DNA from: an uncultured Lachnospiraceae bacterium
GTDB lineage: Bacteria > Bacillota > Clostridia > Lachnospirales > Lachnospiraceae
DNA length: 60,868 nt
Direction of reading: 5' to 3'
Assembly (NCBI GenBank): GCA_934402515.1
Contig: CAKRTZ010000006.1
Span: 1 to 60,868 of the forward strand
Shown here: positions 51,322 to 59,936 of the stretch, one piece after another
Numbering within the stretch: the first letter of the stretch is position 1
Layout: each line of letters opens with the position of its first letter
The notes under the pieces: model-generated
What the model was told of the DNA's origin: nothing
Databases searched by the model: none
Seen by the model: only the letters and a program-made list of their open reading frames with translations
Position numbers and translations under genes: made by a program

Positions 51322-52623
51322 TTATTCTTCAGCCACCGGCTTATTGTCCGGTGCCACATACTCGACTCCCAGCTTGTCACTGAGATATTCTCTGGCTTTC
51401 TCCAACTGGTTATCATAACGATTGTCATAATAAGCGTTGGCATTAAAAATGCACTCCACATCCGGCTCAATGCCGATGCCGTGGATGTTGTTGCCTTTGG
51501 GGGTGTAATAACTGCTGACGGTGAGTTTCACCGCAGACCCGTCACTTAAGGTAATCGGACGCTGTACAATGCCTTTTCCGAAGGTCTTGGTTCCCATCAG
51601 GGTTCCGATTCCGTAATCCTTAATAGCACCGGACAAAATCTCCGATGCGCTGGCACTGGCACCGTTTACCAGAACCACCATGGGAATAGTCAGCTCATGT
51701 TTTCCATCGCTGTAATATTCTTCCCGCTTTCCATTTTTATCCTCGGTGTAAACCACCAGTCCTTTGGGAAGAATCATTCCTGCAATGTCCACCACGGTGG
51801 AAAGACTTCCTCCGGGGTTGGAACGCAGATCCAGAATCAGTGCCTCCATACCATCTCCCTGGAGCATTTCCAGGTTTTCCTTAAACTGGTTGGTAGTCAC
51901 CTCATCAAATTCCGTAATCTGGATATAACCAATCTTGTTATCATACATGGTGGCGTTGACGGTGTTATCCTCGATTTTCTTTCGGGTGATGGGAATTTCC
52001 AGATAGTCATCCACGCCCGTCCGCACGATGGTCAGTACCACCTGAGTGTTTTCTTCACCACGCACATGGCTGACAATCTCCTGCAAATCCATGCCATAGG
52101 TGCTTTCTCCGTCCACCTTGTAAATCAGGTCGCCATCTTTCAGTCCAGCCTCCTCTGCGGGAGTTCCTGACAACACTTCTTTAATAATGCCAAAGCCGGT
52201 GTCCTCATCCAGACTTAAGGTTGCTCCGATGCCGTAGAAAATACCCTGAATGGATTCTGTCATTTCTTTCAATTCCTCTGCGGAATAATAGGCAGAATAG
52301 GGGTCACCCAAGGATTCCACCATACCACGGTAAATGCCGTTTTCCAGTTCCTCCTGGTCGATGTCCTCCTGATAGTAGTAGGTATCAATCACCTGTTCAA
52401 TGAGTTCCATTTTGCGGGTGACATTCTGAGTTACCACCGAGGTGGAGGATTCCCGGGATTCTGAAGAATCCCCATCCGTACTAACCTGAGTCTGTGCCTT
52501 ATGATTTACATAATTCATATAAACCTTTACGGTCACAAATGCCAGCACTGAGATAAGCAGTGCCGCAAACAGTCCCACAACGAGGCCTTTCAAAAATGAA
52601 GATGACTGTTTTTCGTTTTCCAA
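51322..52623 (-). CDS. ctpA: S41 family carboxy-terminal processing protease with PDZ domain
   Basis: 433 residues. One N-terminal membrane helix (about 12-32) anchors an outer domain with a PDZ fold around residues 100-180 (FYGIGATLSLDEDTGFGI, AGLKDGDLIYKVDG) and the S41 catalytic core: NPGGSLSTVVDIAGM, LVNGASASASEILSGA with the nucleophile Ser, and FGKGIVQ with the base Lys. These proteases trim or degrade exported proteins, including peptidoglycan hydrolases and sporulation signalling proteins. The start is TTG at 52623 with AAAGGA upstream. It follows the M23 hydrolase gene and ftsEX, so it could act on that system. Confidence 0.92.
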   Translation of the reverse strand: MENEKQSSSFLKGLVVGLFAALLISVLAFVTVKVYMNYVNHKAQTQVSTDGDSSESRESSTSVVTQNVTRKMELIEQVIDTYYYQEDIDQEELENGIYRGMVESLGDPYSAYYSAEELKEMTESIQGIFYGIGATLSLDEDTGFGIIKEVLSGTPAEEAGLKDGDLIYKVDGESTYGMDLQEIVSHVRGEENTQVVLTIVRTGVDDYLEIPITRKKIEDNTVNATMYDNKIGYIQITEFDEVTTNQFKENLEMLQGDGMEALILDLRSNPGGSLSTVVDIAGMILPKGLVVYTEDKNGKREEYYSDGKHELTIPMVVLVNGASASASEILSGAIKDYGIGTLMGTKTFGKGIVQRPITLSDGSAVKLTVSSYYTPKGNNIHGIGIEPDVECIFNANAYYDNRYDNQLEKAREYLSDKLGVEYVAPDNKPVAEE

Positions 52624-52640
52624 TTTCTAATAGTTCCTTT

Positions 52641-53861
52641 CTATTTCAAATAGTTCCATGGATTTACATAGCTTCCATTCAGGCGCACGCTGAAATGCAG
52701 GTGGTTTCCGGTGGATCTTCCGGTGGAGCCCACTGCAGCAATCTGCTGTCCCTTGGTGACTACATCTCCCTTTTTCACATAGAGAGCGGAGGCATGCATG
52801 TAAATGGTATACAGGGTATTTCCGTGGTCAATCATAATGTAATTTCCCATGGAAGAGCTGTAGGATGCTGCCACCACTTCTCCGTCGTAGGCCGCCAGGA
52901 TGGGGCTTCCACCTGGTGCCGCCATATCCAGTCCGTTGTGAAACTGTTTGGTTCCCAGAATCGGGTGGATTCGTTCGCCATATTCATCGGAAATTCTTTT
53001 ATAAGAAGGCGCCGGCCATACAAACACACCGCCGTCATAGGTAATTTTCGGATGCTCTGCATCATAAATTGCCTGCCGCTCTGCCGCCACCGCAGCCTCC
53101 AGATCCTTGATGATCTGGTTCTGCTCCGCGATGTCTGCCTCATACTCCTTGATAGCCTGTTCCTTGTTGGAGATATCATAGGCATAGCTGTTGATCTGCT
53201 GTTCCTTCTCGCCGATCAATTCTTCTACCGCTTCCTTTTCCTTCTCCACATCTGCCTTGGCTTCTTCCAGGACTTCCTTGTCCGCCTCCAGTTGTTGTTT
53301 ACATAACTCAACGTATTTAGTGGTGGCCACATACTGATCCAGCATTTTGCGGTCATAAGCAGAAAGCTGTTCAATATAATCTGCCTTATTCAGCATATCT
53401 GGAAAGCTGTCCGCCGAAAACAGAAGCTCCAGATAGTAGTCATCGCCCTTTTCATACATGAATTTGATGCGCTTTTTCATTGCTTCATACTGGGCGTTTT
53501 CAATTTCGATCGCCTCATCCAGCTGAGCCTCTGTCTGGACGATCTGTGCGGTTTTGTCCTCGATCTGTGTCTCCAGACTGGTGATGTTTTCCTGCATCTG
53601 AGCCATCTCTCCATCCAGCTGGGTGACATAGGCAGACAGGTTATTTTTCACTGCTTCCAGTTCTTTTTTTATTTTTTTTACATCAGACAGATTCGCCTGC
53701 AGGGATTGTTTCTCCGTCTGTGCACTGGAAATCTGATTTTCCTTTTCCTTGATGGAATCCGATGTGATCTCATTCAAGGACAGTGCCTGCGACCGGGATG
53801 GAATGCAAAGAGCAATTCCCAGACACAAAAGCACACAAATAATCGGTTTGCGCTTTTTCAT
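52641..53861 (-). CDS. EnvC/CwlO-like peptidoglycan hydrolase or activator, M23 peptidase family
   Basis: 406 residues. A signal peptide (MKKRKPIICVLLCLGIALCI) is followed by about 220 residues of coiled coil in two blocks, then an M23 domain with HNGLDMAAPGGSP, GNYIMIDHGN, YMHASALYV and GNHLHFSVRLNG. The Zn ligands (first His and Asp, and the HxH) are present, so it is probably an active endopeptidase, unlike E. coli EnvC. The coiled coil is the part that contacts FtsX in such proteins. It lies 12 bases after ftsX, matching the known FtsEX-controlled hydrolase systems. Confidence 0.93.
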   Translation of the reverse strand: MKKRKPIICVLLCLGIALCIPSRSQALSLNEITSDSIKEKENQISSAQTEKQSLQANLSDVKKIKKELEAVKNNLSAYVTQLDGEMAQMQENITSLETQIEDKTAQIVQTEAQLDEAIEIENAQYEAMKKRIKFMYEKGDDYYLELLFSADSFPDMLNKADYIEQLSAYDRKMLDQYVATTKYVELCKQQLEADKEVLEEAKADVEKEKEAVEELIGEKEQQINSYAYDISNKEQAIKEYEADIAEQNQIIKDLEAAVAAERQAIYDAEHPKITYDGGVFVWPAPSYKRISDEYGERIHPILGTKQFHNGLDMAAPGGSPILAAYDGEVVAASYSSSMGNYIMIDHGNTLYTIYMHASALYVKKGDVVTKGQQIAAVGSTGRSTGNHLHFSVRLNGSYVNPWNYLK

Positions 53862-53873
53862 TCCCCAACTCCA

Positions 53874-54773
53874 TTACACGCGCAAGTGCTTGCGCACGGT
53901 GATAAAACTTCCCAGGAATCCGATTCCCACGCCCATACCTAAAGAAACCGGTGTGAGGGTATGGAAGATGGTCTGTGCCGGCATAAAGGACAGCATGGAA
54001 CTGAGCATGGAAAAACGATCCATCACATAAACCACAACCTTTTCATAAATCAGATACAGGGTTACCAGAGGTATCGCCGCACCGATCAGACCAATCAGGA
54101 TTCCTTCAATGACAAAGGGTGCACGCACAAAAAAGTCGGTGGCACCGATGTATTTCATAATGTTGATTTCTTCTTTCCGCACGGAAATACCGATGGTAAC
54201 GGTATTGCTGATCAGGAAGATGGATACTGCCAGCAGAATCACGATCATTCCCACGGAAATATAGCCAATCAGGGCATTGGCACCTGTCAGGGTACTTGCC
54301 AGAAGTACAGACTGATTGATTTTACGGATACCGGGAATGGACTCCAGATAAGTCACCAAAGATTCCTGCATGGATACATCATTGAGATAAATCTGATAGT
54401 TTGAGGATCCTACCAGAGGATTCTCCTTAAATCCATCTGCATATTCACCTAAATAATCCTGTTTGAAGCTGTTCCAGGCTTCTTCCTCTGAAATATAAAC
54501 CACTTTGGAGACTTCCGTCCGCTGGGAAATCAGCTCACCGATTTCCTGAATACGGGACTCCTCCAGATCTTCATCAAAAAAGACGGTGACGCACACGCCT
54601 TTTTCCACATTTCTCACCATATTCTGAAAGTTGGTCACAATCGAATAAAACAGTCCAAACAAGAACAGACAGGCTGCGATGGTGGCAATGGATGCAAGGG
54701 AAAATAGTTTATTCCGGAAAATATTCTTAAATCCCTGCTTGCAGGTATAAAGCAAGGTACTAATCTTCTTCAT
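53874..54773 (-). CDS. ftsX: Cell division ABC transporter permease-like FtsX
   Basis: 299 residues from ATG at 54773, preceded by GGGGGATA, overlapping the ftsE end by 14 bases. Four membrane helices: one near the N-terminus (SLASIATIAACLFLFGLFY), then an outer loop of about 130 residues (GVCVTVFFDEDLEES) and three helices in the second half. FtsX moves no substrate; it relays ATPase-driven conformational change from FtsE to wall hydrolases outside, here the adjacent M23 protein. Confidence 0.95.
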   Translation of the reverse strand: MKKISTLLYTCKQGFKNIFRNKLFSLASIATIAACLFLFGLFYSIVTNFQNMVRNVEKGVCVTVFFDEDLEESRIQEIGELISQRTEVSKVVYISEEEAWNSFKQDYLGEYADGFKENPLVGSSNYQIYLNDVSMQESLVTYLESIPGIRKINQSVLLASTLTGANALIGYISVGMIVILLAVSIFLISNTVTIGISVRKEEINIMKYIGATDFFVRAPFVIEGILIGLIGAAIPLVTLYLIYEKVVVYVMDRFSMLSSMLSFMPAQTIFHTLTPVSLGMGVGIGFLGSFITVRKHLRV

Positions 54774-55506
54774 CGATATATCCCCCGTTTTTCTCGTCGC
54801 TGACAATGACACCCTTGCGCATGGTTACCACACGCTTTTTCATTTCATTGACAATTTCTCTGTTGTGGGTTACCACCAGGACGGTGGTTCCGCATTCATT
54901 GATCTCCTCCAGAAGTTTCATGATTTCCCAGGAGTTCTTCGGATCCAGATTACCGGTAGGCTCGTCGGCAAGAAGTACCTCGGGCTGGTTCACCAGGGCT
55001 CTTGCCAGGGCAACACGCTGCTGCTCTCCACCGGAAAGTTGCTTGGGTTTCGCTTTATATTTGCCGGCCAATCCCACGGTTGCCAGCATGGACGGAACGT
55101 TTTTCCGGATCTCCTTTGCAGGAGCTTCCACAATTCTCTGGGCAAAAGCCACATTCTCATAAACATTCAGATCTTTCAAAAGACGGAAATCCTGGAATAC
55201 CACGCCGATATTACGACGGAATTCCGGAATTTTGCGATGTCTGATGCGGTTAAGATCATATCCCATCACCCGTATGGATCCTTCCGTGGGGGTAAGTTCA
55301 CGCAGCAACAGCTTGATGAGCGTGGATTTACCGGAACCGCTGTCTCCCACGATAAAAACAAATTCTCCTCTATTGATATGAAGGGAAATTCCATTTAATG
55401 CGGGCGCACCTGTGGAATAAGCTTTGCTGACATTTTCCAGCGTAATGATCTCATTGCTGTCCACATCTTTTTTTCGCTTGCGCCGCTTTGTATCTTTTAC
55501 TGCCAA
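54760..55506 (-). CDS. ftsE: Cell division ATP-binding protein FtsE
   Basis: 248 residues with a short basic N-terminal extension (KDTKRRKRKKD) not usual for FtsE. ABC ATPase motifs: GDSGSGKSTLIKLLLREL (Walker A), GVVFQDFRLL (Q-loop), LSGGEQQRVALARAL (signature) and VLLADEPTGNLDP (Walker B). The start is TTG at 55506 with AGGTG upstream. It pairs with FtsX to switch on peptidoglycan hydrolysis during division or elongation. Confidence 0.95.
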   Translation of the reverse strand: MAVKDTKRRKRKKDVDSNEIITLENVSKAYSTGAPALNGISLHINRGEFVFIVGDSGSGKSTLIKLLLRELTPTEGSIRVMGYDLNRIRHRKIPEFRRNIGVVFQDFRLLKDLNVYENVAFAQRIVEAPAKEIRKNVPSMLATVGLAGKYKAKPKQLSGGEQQRVALARALVNQPEVLLADEPTGNLDPKNSWEIMKLLEEINECGTTVLVVTHNREIVNEMKKRVVTMRKGVIVSDEKNGGYIDEED

Positions 55507-55534
55507 ACCGTTTCACCTGTCCTTTTCATTCTAA

Positions 55535-56620
55535 TTAATACTCAAATGATTCCATATACTTCATGTATTTTACTACCATTAATGCGATCTTGAAAGTAAT
55601 GGCATCTTCAAAAACACGCAGATCCAGTCCTGTGCTCTTCTGCAGTTTGTCCAGACGATATACCAGCGTATTTCTGTGGATAAATAACTGCCTGGAGGTC
55701 TCTGATACGTTGAGGCTGTTCTCAAAGAACTTATTGATGGTAGTCAGGGTTTCCTCATCGAATTCATCCGGGCTCTTTCCCCCGAAAATCTCACGGATGA
55801 ACATTTTGCAGAGAGGGATGGGCAGCTGATAAATCAGACGGCCGATACCCAGTTCGCTGTAGGCAATCACATCTCTCTCATCAAAGAAAATCTTGCCCAC
55901 ATCCAGTCCCATTTTTGCTTCTTTATAAGAACGGCTGACTTCCTTGATCTCTCCCACGGTAGTGCCGTATGCCACTCTCACATTCTTGAAGCCCTCTTTC
56001 TGGAGATAAGTCACAAAGGACTTCGCTGCTTTATCAATGTCCTTGTTGCTGTCTCCGTCCGTCAGATCCTTCACCACAATCACGTTATTTTCATCCACAG
56101 CGGTAATGAAATCCTTGCTGCCCACACCGAAATTGGTGCGGATCATCTCCAGCGCGTTATTATCTTTTCCGTTGTCAGACTCAATAATCATAACCACGCG
56201 CTTGGCATCTGCCTGAATATGCAGTTTTTTCGCACGACTGTAAATATCCACCAGAAGCAGATTATCCAAAAGCAGATTTTTAATAAAATTATCCTTATCA
56301 AAGCGCTCTTTATAAGCGACCAGCAGATTCTGGATCTGAAAAGCCACCATCTTGCCGATCATATAGACATCTTCGCCCATACCTCCAGCAATCAATATGT
56401 ACTCCAGCTGCTGTTCGTCATAAATCTTAAAGTACTGGTAACCCTGAATTTCCTGGGAATCCGCAGGAGATGCTGCAAACTCCAGTGCTGCGGAAGAACA
56501 GGATGCCATATCTGCTGTGGCTGCCACTTCCTTACCGTCTGTGTCCATCACGCTCAGGTCTACTCTTGCAATTGCTTTCAGACCTTCGATTGTGTTCTGT
56601 AAAATCTGATTTGAAATCAT
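55535..56620 (-). CDS. PucR/CdaR (sugar diacid)-type helix-turn-helix regulator
   Basis: About 361 residues from ATG at 56620 (GGAGCGGGGAAG upstream). The C-terminal ~60 residues hold the PucR/CdaR winged helix: FFENSLNVSETSRQLFIHRNTLVYRLDKL and FEDAITFKIALMV. The first ~130 residues resemble a GAF/CdaR-type sensor part (MIGKMVAFQIQNLL), and the middle has a GGDEF-derived fold (RVVMIIESDNG) typical of this family, without a catalytic signature. It is a probable DNA-binding regulator whose ligand is unknown. Transcription may be joined with ftsE, which starts about 30 bases downstream. Confidence 0.85.
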   Translation of the reverse strand: MISNQILQNTIEGLKAIARVDLSVMDTDGKEVAATADMASCSSAALEFAASPADSQEIQGYQYFKIYDEQQLEYILIAGGMGEDVYMIGKMVAFQIQNLLVAYKERFDKDNFIKNLLLDNLLLVDIYSRAKKLHIQADAKRVVMIIESDNGKDNNALEMIRTNFGVGSKDFITAVDENNVIVVKDLTDGDSNKDIDKAAKSFVTYLQKEGFKNVRVAYGTTVGEIKEVSRSYKEAKMGLDVGKIFFDERDVIAYSELGIGRLIYQLPIPLCKMFIREIFGGKSPDEFDEETLTTINKFFENSLNVSETSRQLFIHRNTLVYRLDKLQKSTGLDLRVFEDAITFKIALMVVKYMKYMESFEY

Positions 56621-56931
56621 ACTTCCCCGCTCCTTTAGCATTCTATGCAAGTTGAACAATGCATTTTTCGTGTTAATTTGTGTTTTTTCTACATCCGCCT
56701 ACTATTTTAATCTAAAGTTACAAATAAATCTACCTGCAAATGAAAGGATTTTGTGTATTTTTTATGTATTTCTGTAAAAAAGTTCCGTTGAGGGCACAAA
56801 AAAAGTAACAATCCATTACTTTTGTCATAGTTGAGGCTGTAAATAACAGGGAAAGCTAAAAACGCCCTTGATAATTTTTCTACAAAATAGTACAGTAGTC
56901 CTATTGATATACTTAATAAGGAGACAGCCTT
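56621..56931. other. Divergent intergenic region between the PucR-type and GGDEF genes
   Basis: A 311-base AT-rich gap. It holds a terminator-like hairpin in the minus direction at 56794-56823 and, on the plus strand, TATACT at 56908-56913 as a possible -10 for the cyclase gene without a good -35. A 104-codon minus-strand frame across it shows no family and is not called. No known riboswitch consensus was recognised. Confidence 0.6.
56794..56823 (-). terminator. Orphan terminator-like hairpin in the leader of the PucR-type gene
   Basis: AAAAGTAA (56801-56808) pairs with TTACTTTT (56816-56823). On the minus strand it is followed by TTTTTTTGTG. No minus-strand gene lies upstream of it, so it would either end a small RNA or attenuate transcription into the regulator gene. 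Confidence 0.6.
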
Positions 56932-58248
56932 GTGGAGCTTACAAAAGAAACCATACTCATTGTGGATGATTCCCGTTTTCAGAGGGCGGTAATCAAAGAA
57001 CTGTTCAGCGAGCACTTTCACCTGCTGGAAGCCGTTTCCGGTTTAGAGTGCATGCACATCATAGAAGAAAATGCAGAAAATATCGATCTGGTGCTGTTAG
57101 ACCTGGTCATGCCCGGCATTGACGGCTTTGAGGTTTTGCGACGCAGGCAGGAGATGCAGGATTTTCTGGATATTCCGGTCATTGTTCTCACCACCAGTGA
57201 CACCCATGAAATCCAGGCAAAAGCCTATGAGCTGGGTGCCAACGATTTTCTGGTGAAACCCATTGATAAAGAGACTGCTTTGTCCCGCATCAGAAATTTG
57301 TTAAAATCACAGCAACGCATCAAATCGCTGATCGATAAATATGTAAAGTTCAGAATCAAGGCGGAGCTGGACGAGATGACCGGTCTTTTTAACAAAGCCA
57401 CCACCATCAGCCACATCACCGATATCCTGTCCCGGCATCCGGGGGAACAGCATGCTCTCCTGGCTTTTGATATTGATAATTTCAAAGCGATCAACGATGT
57501 GTACGGACACACGGTGGGGGATCACACCATTTCCATCATTTCCAGTCTCATCGCCTCCCAGTTTTCCGGATCGGAAATCGTAGGAAGAATCGGCGGCGAT
57601 GAATTTGTGGTATTTTCCCAGAATGTTTCGTCGCGGGCAGCGCTTTATCGCAAAATTGATGAATTGCTGTCCATCATCGCCGTAAAGGAAAACCTCTCCA
57701 TTCCGGATAATGTGACCGTCAGCATCGGACTTGCCTTTTCAAGCCCTCAGGACACTGACTACGATTCTTTGTTCGCCAAGGCGGATGAAGCGCTTTATGA
57801 GTCCAAACATGCGGGAAAGGGATGCTACCGCGAATACGGTATCTCCGATGCCAGCCTGAACGAACAGGAACACTCCGTTCTGGTAATGACCGGATCCCGT
57901 AATATTTTAAGCATGTTGGATTTTGCCAGTGATCCTTCCGTCAAAATCCGTCAGGTTCATTCCTATGATGATCTGCTGGATGCTTTCTCCGGATCGGTTT
58001 CCAACCTTTCCGGTCTTTATCTTGATATTTCTGAGGAGGCTGACCAGGGCAGGGAACTTTTGGAGTTTGTGGAAAAGCTCCCCCTGGGAACCACTCCGGT
58101 GATTGCGTTATGCCGCGAGGGCTGCATGGAACAAATCCGTTTCGCCGCATCCCTTTCTTTTATCAGCGACCTGCTGTTCACACCGCTGGAGGCTTCCATC
58201 TTGAAGCGCCGCATTACTGCACATAAAAAACAGGCACAGAAGTTTTAA
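56932..58248 (+). CDS. REC-GGDEF diguanylate cyclase with a C-terminal degenerate receiver
   Basis: 438 residues starting with GTG at 56932, AAGGAG eight bases upstream. The N-terminal receiver has the acidic pair VDD at 11-13, phospho-acceptor Asp57 in LLDLVMPG, and the VKP Lys near residue 110. The GGDEF domain (about 150-305) has DIDNFKAINDVYGH and an intact GRIGGDEFVVF near 222, so c-di-GMP synthesis is expected. The usual RxxD inhibitory site five residues before it is absent. The last ~125 residues (VLVMTGSRNILSMLDF to the end) look like a second receiver without clear phosphorylation site. Its partner kinase is not in the window. Confidence 0.9.
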   Translation: MELTKETILIVDDSRFQRAVIKELFSEHFHLLEAVSGLECMHIIEENAENIDLVLLDLVMPGIDGFEVLRRRQEMQDFLDIPVIVLTTSDTHEIQAKAYELGANDFLVKPIDKETALSRIRNLLKSQQRIKSLIDKYVKFRIKAELDEMTGLFNKATTISHITDILSRHPGEQHALLAFDIDNFKAINDVYGHTVGDHTISIISSLIASQFSGSEIVGRIGGDEFVVFSQNVSSRAALYRKIDELLSIIAVKENLSIPDNVTVSIGLAFSSPQDTDYDSLFAKADEALYESKHAGKGCYREYGISDASLNEQEHSVLVMTGSRNILSMLDFASDPSVKIRQVHSYDDLLDAFSGSVSNLSGLYLDISEEADQGRELLEFVEKLPLGTTPVIALCREGCMEQIRFAASLSFISDLLFTPLEASILKRRITAHKKQAQKF

Positions 58249-58922
58249 TCTTCTGTGCTTGTTTTTTCATACTGTAATAATTGCCTTGATAACATTCGCC
58301 GGCTATGTTTGGTCCGCAGGCGGTCCGTCAAAGTATCACGGCTTTTCTTTAAAATTTCTTCAGGCCGGAACGCAAACCATACTTCCGCATTCAGGTATTT
58401 GCGTCCTTCCCGCATCAGCTGTGACTGCACCGTAAAGGGAAGTACAGAGAGGATTACCCTCGGTGCCGCCTCATTGAGATCATTCATAATCGTTTCCAGT
58501 TTTTCTTCTGCCGTATATACATGATTTCCGGCAAAAGATATCTTAGGGCTTACCTCTGCGATCTCCTGTTTCAGCCACTGCATCTGCTCTGCAGTCTCCG
58601 TCAAAAGATAAACGGTATTGTGCTCCCGAACATTCCTGCGGATAAACTCTTTAAAGTAAATTCCGCTCTCCGCCTCATGTCCGTGTCCCTTCAAGGACAG
58701 GCCCAATGCGGCGCGTGTCTCTCTGTCATCCAGGACAGTCATATCCGCCTCTTCCAGAAACTGCCGATAGGATTCGTCCTTTCCGGCCTCCACCAGCATA
58801 TCAGCGGACAGATTCACGATCGTATTCAACGCACCATTTCTGAGAAAAGAATCGGTCTGAGCCATAGCTTCTTTCAGTGAATAGCTTCGCAGTGTTACCC
58901 CTAACACATTGATTGTCTGCAT
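58245..58922 (-). CDS. Divergent WecG/TagA/CpsF family protein
   Basis: About 225 residues from ATG at 58922, with GAGG eight bases before it. INVLGVTLRSYSLKEAM and TIVNLSADMLVEAGKDESYRQFLEEADM match the N-terminal part of TagA/WecG N-acetylmannosamine transferases. Where these enzymes have the PDGxGVV motif holding the catalytic Asp, this protein reads VLDDRETRAALG; an Asp is kept, but the Gly-rich loop is lost. The C-terminal membrane-association tail is basic, as in TagA. Activity is uncertain. It ends four bases into the convergent cyclase gene, and no teichoic acid genes are adjacent. Confidence 0.75.
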   Translation of the reverse strand: MQTINVLGVTLRSYSLKEAMAQTDSFLRNGALNTIVNLSADMLVEAGKDESYRQFLEEADMTVLDDRETRAALGLSLKGHGHEAESGIYFKEFIRRNVREHNTVYLLTETAEQMQWLKQEIAEVSPKISFAGNHVYTAEEKLETIMNDLNEAAPRVILSVLPFTVQSQLMREGRKYLNAEVWFAFRPEEILKKSRDTLTDRLRTKHSRRMLSRQLLQYEKTSTED

Positions 58923-58945
58923 ATACCATACCTCTACGGGCAATG

Positions 58946-58974
58946 ATTATAGCAAAATGTCCTTTTCATTGCAA
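58946..58974 (-). promoter_or_regulatory. Sigma-A promoter of the TagA-like gene
   Basis: On the minus strand TTGCAA (58974-58969), 17-base spacer, TATAAT (58951-58946), perfect -10 with TGC extension. The start is only about 25 bases downstream. Confidence 0.85.
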
Positions 58975-58987
58975 GCAAAGTCTTTGA

Positions 58988-59008
58988 TTTTGTGCGTTTT
59001 ACACAAAA
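58988..59008 (-). terminator. Weak hairpin after the CPBP protease gene
   Basis: TTTTGTG (58988-58994) pairs with CACAAAA (59002-59008) directly after the protease stop codon. AT-rich and without a T-run, so at best a weak terminator. Confidence 0.35.
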
Positions 59009-59009
59009 C

Positions 59010-59936
59010 TTATTGTAATACAACTTCGATAACCATATAGGCCAGCGCCAAAACCACACCGATGATCAGGGGGATCGTCACCACTTTTTCCCCCGGCTGC
59101 TTACGGTTGTTCCAGATGGCGCGCATCTGCGTCTGCCGTCCTTCATTTTTGGAAATCCATGCCAGTACACAGCCTGCCAGGGCTGTGGTTATGCAGGCAA
59201 GCATGAGATAAACGCCAATGCTCATCTGTAATTCCATTCCGGAAAGCTCCGCATCCTGCATGGTTTCATAGACTTCTGGTGCCATGCGGCTGATAAGAAA
59301 CAATTCCAGACTGCTGCTGGCATTAAAAACAAAATGAATAATCATGGATCCCCAGAGGCTGTCCGTAGCTTCCAGTGCCAGGGCGAGACCTAGGCCAAGT
59401 ACCATGGCATAGCCTGCCTGGTTAAAATTCATATGCATCAGTCCAAAGAGAATGGCCGAAAGCCACAAGGCTTTCCATGCCCCACTCCGTTCCCGGCAGG
59501 TTCTGTAAATCACGCCCCGGAAAACCAGTTCCTCACAAAAGGGAGCGTTTATCGCAGTAAAAAACAGCATGGCTGGCAGCCCCATCCCCAGGATCTCACT
59601 GCTGATGGAAACCACACGGTTTTCCACAAACAGCATGGAGATGGCATTGCACAGGGTAGCCAGGGGGATCAGCAAAAATGCATACAGTACCAGCATCCCT
59701 GCCGAAGAAATTTTCATTTTGTGAAATCCCAGTTTATCTAAAGGGTTCCGTTCATCGTTTCTTCCTGTGAGGAGCAAAAAGAGCAGCGCAGGAACAACAA
59801 TTACTGCTTCGCTGAGGATAAAATTTCCCGCAAGGGGCAGCTTTTCTCCAAAGGTTGTAAAGGACATGGCCAATACCAGTCCGATATGCAGCAGAATGGT
59901 GATTAAGAACATCCACCCCAGATGTTTATTTCGCAT
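59010..59936 (-). CDS. CPBP family intramembrane metalloprotease
   Basis: 308 residues with about eight membrane helices. The ABI/CAAX motifs are present: FCEELVFRGVIYRTCRER (EExxxR) near residue 145, FGLMHMNF with the conserved His near 175, and HFVFNASSS with the third motif near 207. These are putative glutamic/metal membrane proteases linked in some species to bacteriocin immunity or protein processing; the substrate is unknown. The start overlaps the cvfB-like stop by 11 bases, so the two form one unit. Confidence 0.9.
   Translation of the reverse strand: MRNKHLGWMFLITILLHIGLVLAMSFTTFGEKLPLAGNFILSEAVIVVPALLFLLLTGRNDERNPLDKLGFHKMKISSAGMLVLYAFLLIPLATLCNAISMLFVENRVVSISSEILGMGLPAMLFFTAINAPFCEELVFRGVIYRTCRERSGAWKALWLSAILFGLMHMNFNQAGYAMVLGLGLALALEATDSLWGSMIIHFVFNASSSLELFLISRMAPEVYETMQDAELSGMELQMSIGVYLMLACITTALAGCVLAWISKNEGRQTQMRAIWNNRKQPGEKVVTIPLIIGVVLALAYMVIEVVLQ

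Noticed and set aside
56707..57021. 104-codon minus-strand frame across the divergent region
   Set aside because: AT-rich, no domain, and it overlaps the start of the GGDEF gene; the hairpin inside it is a better explanation for the region.
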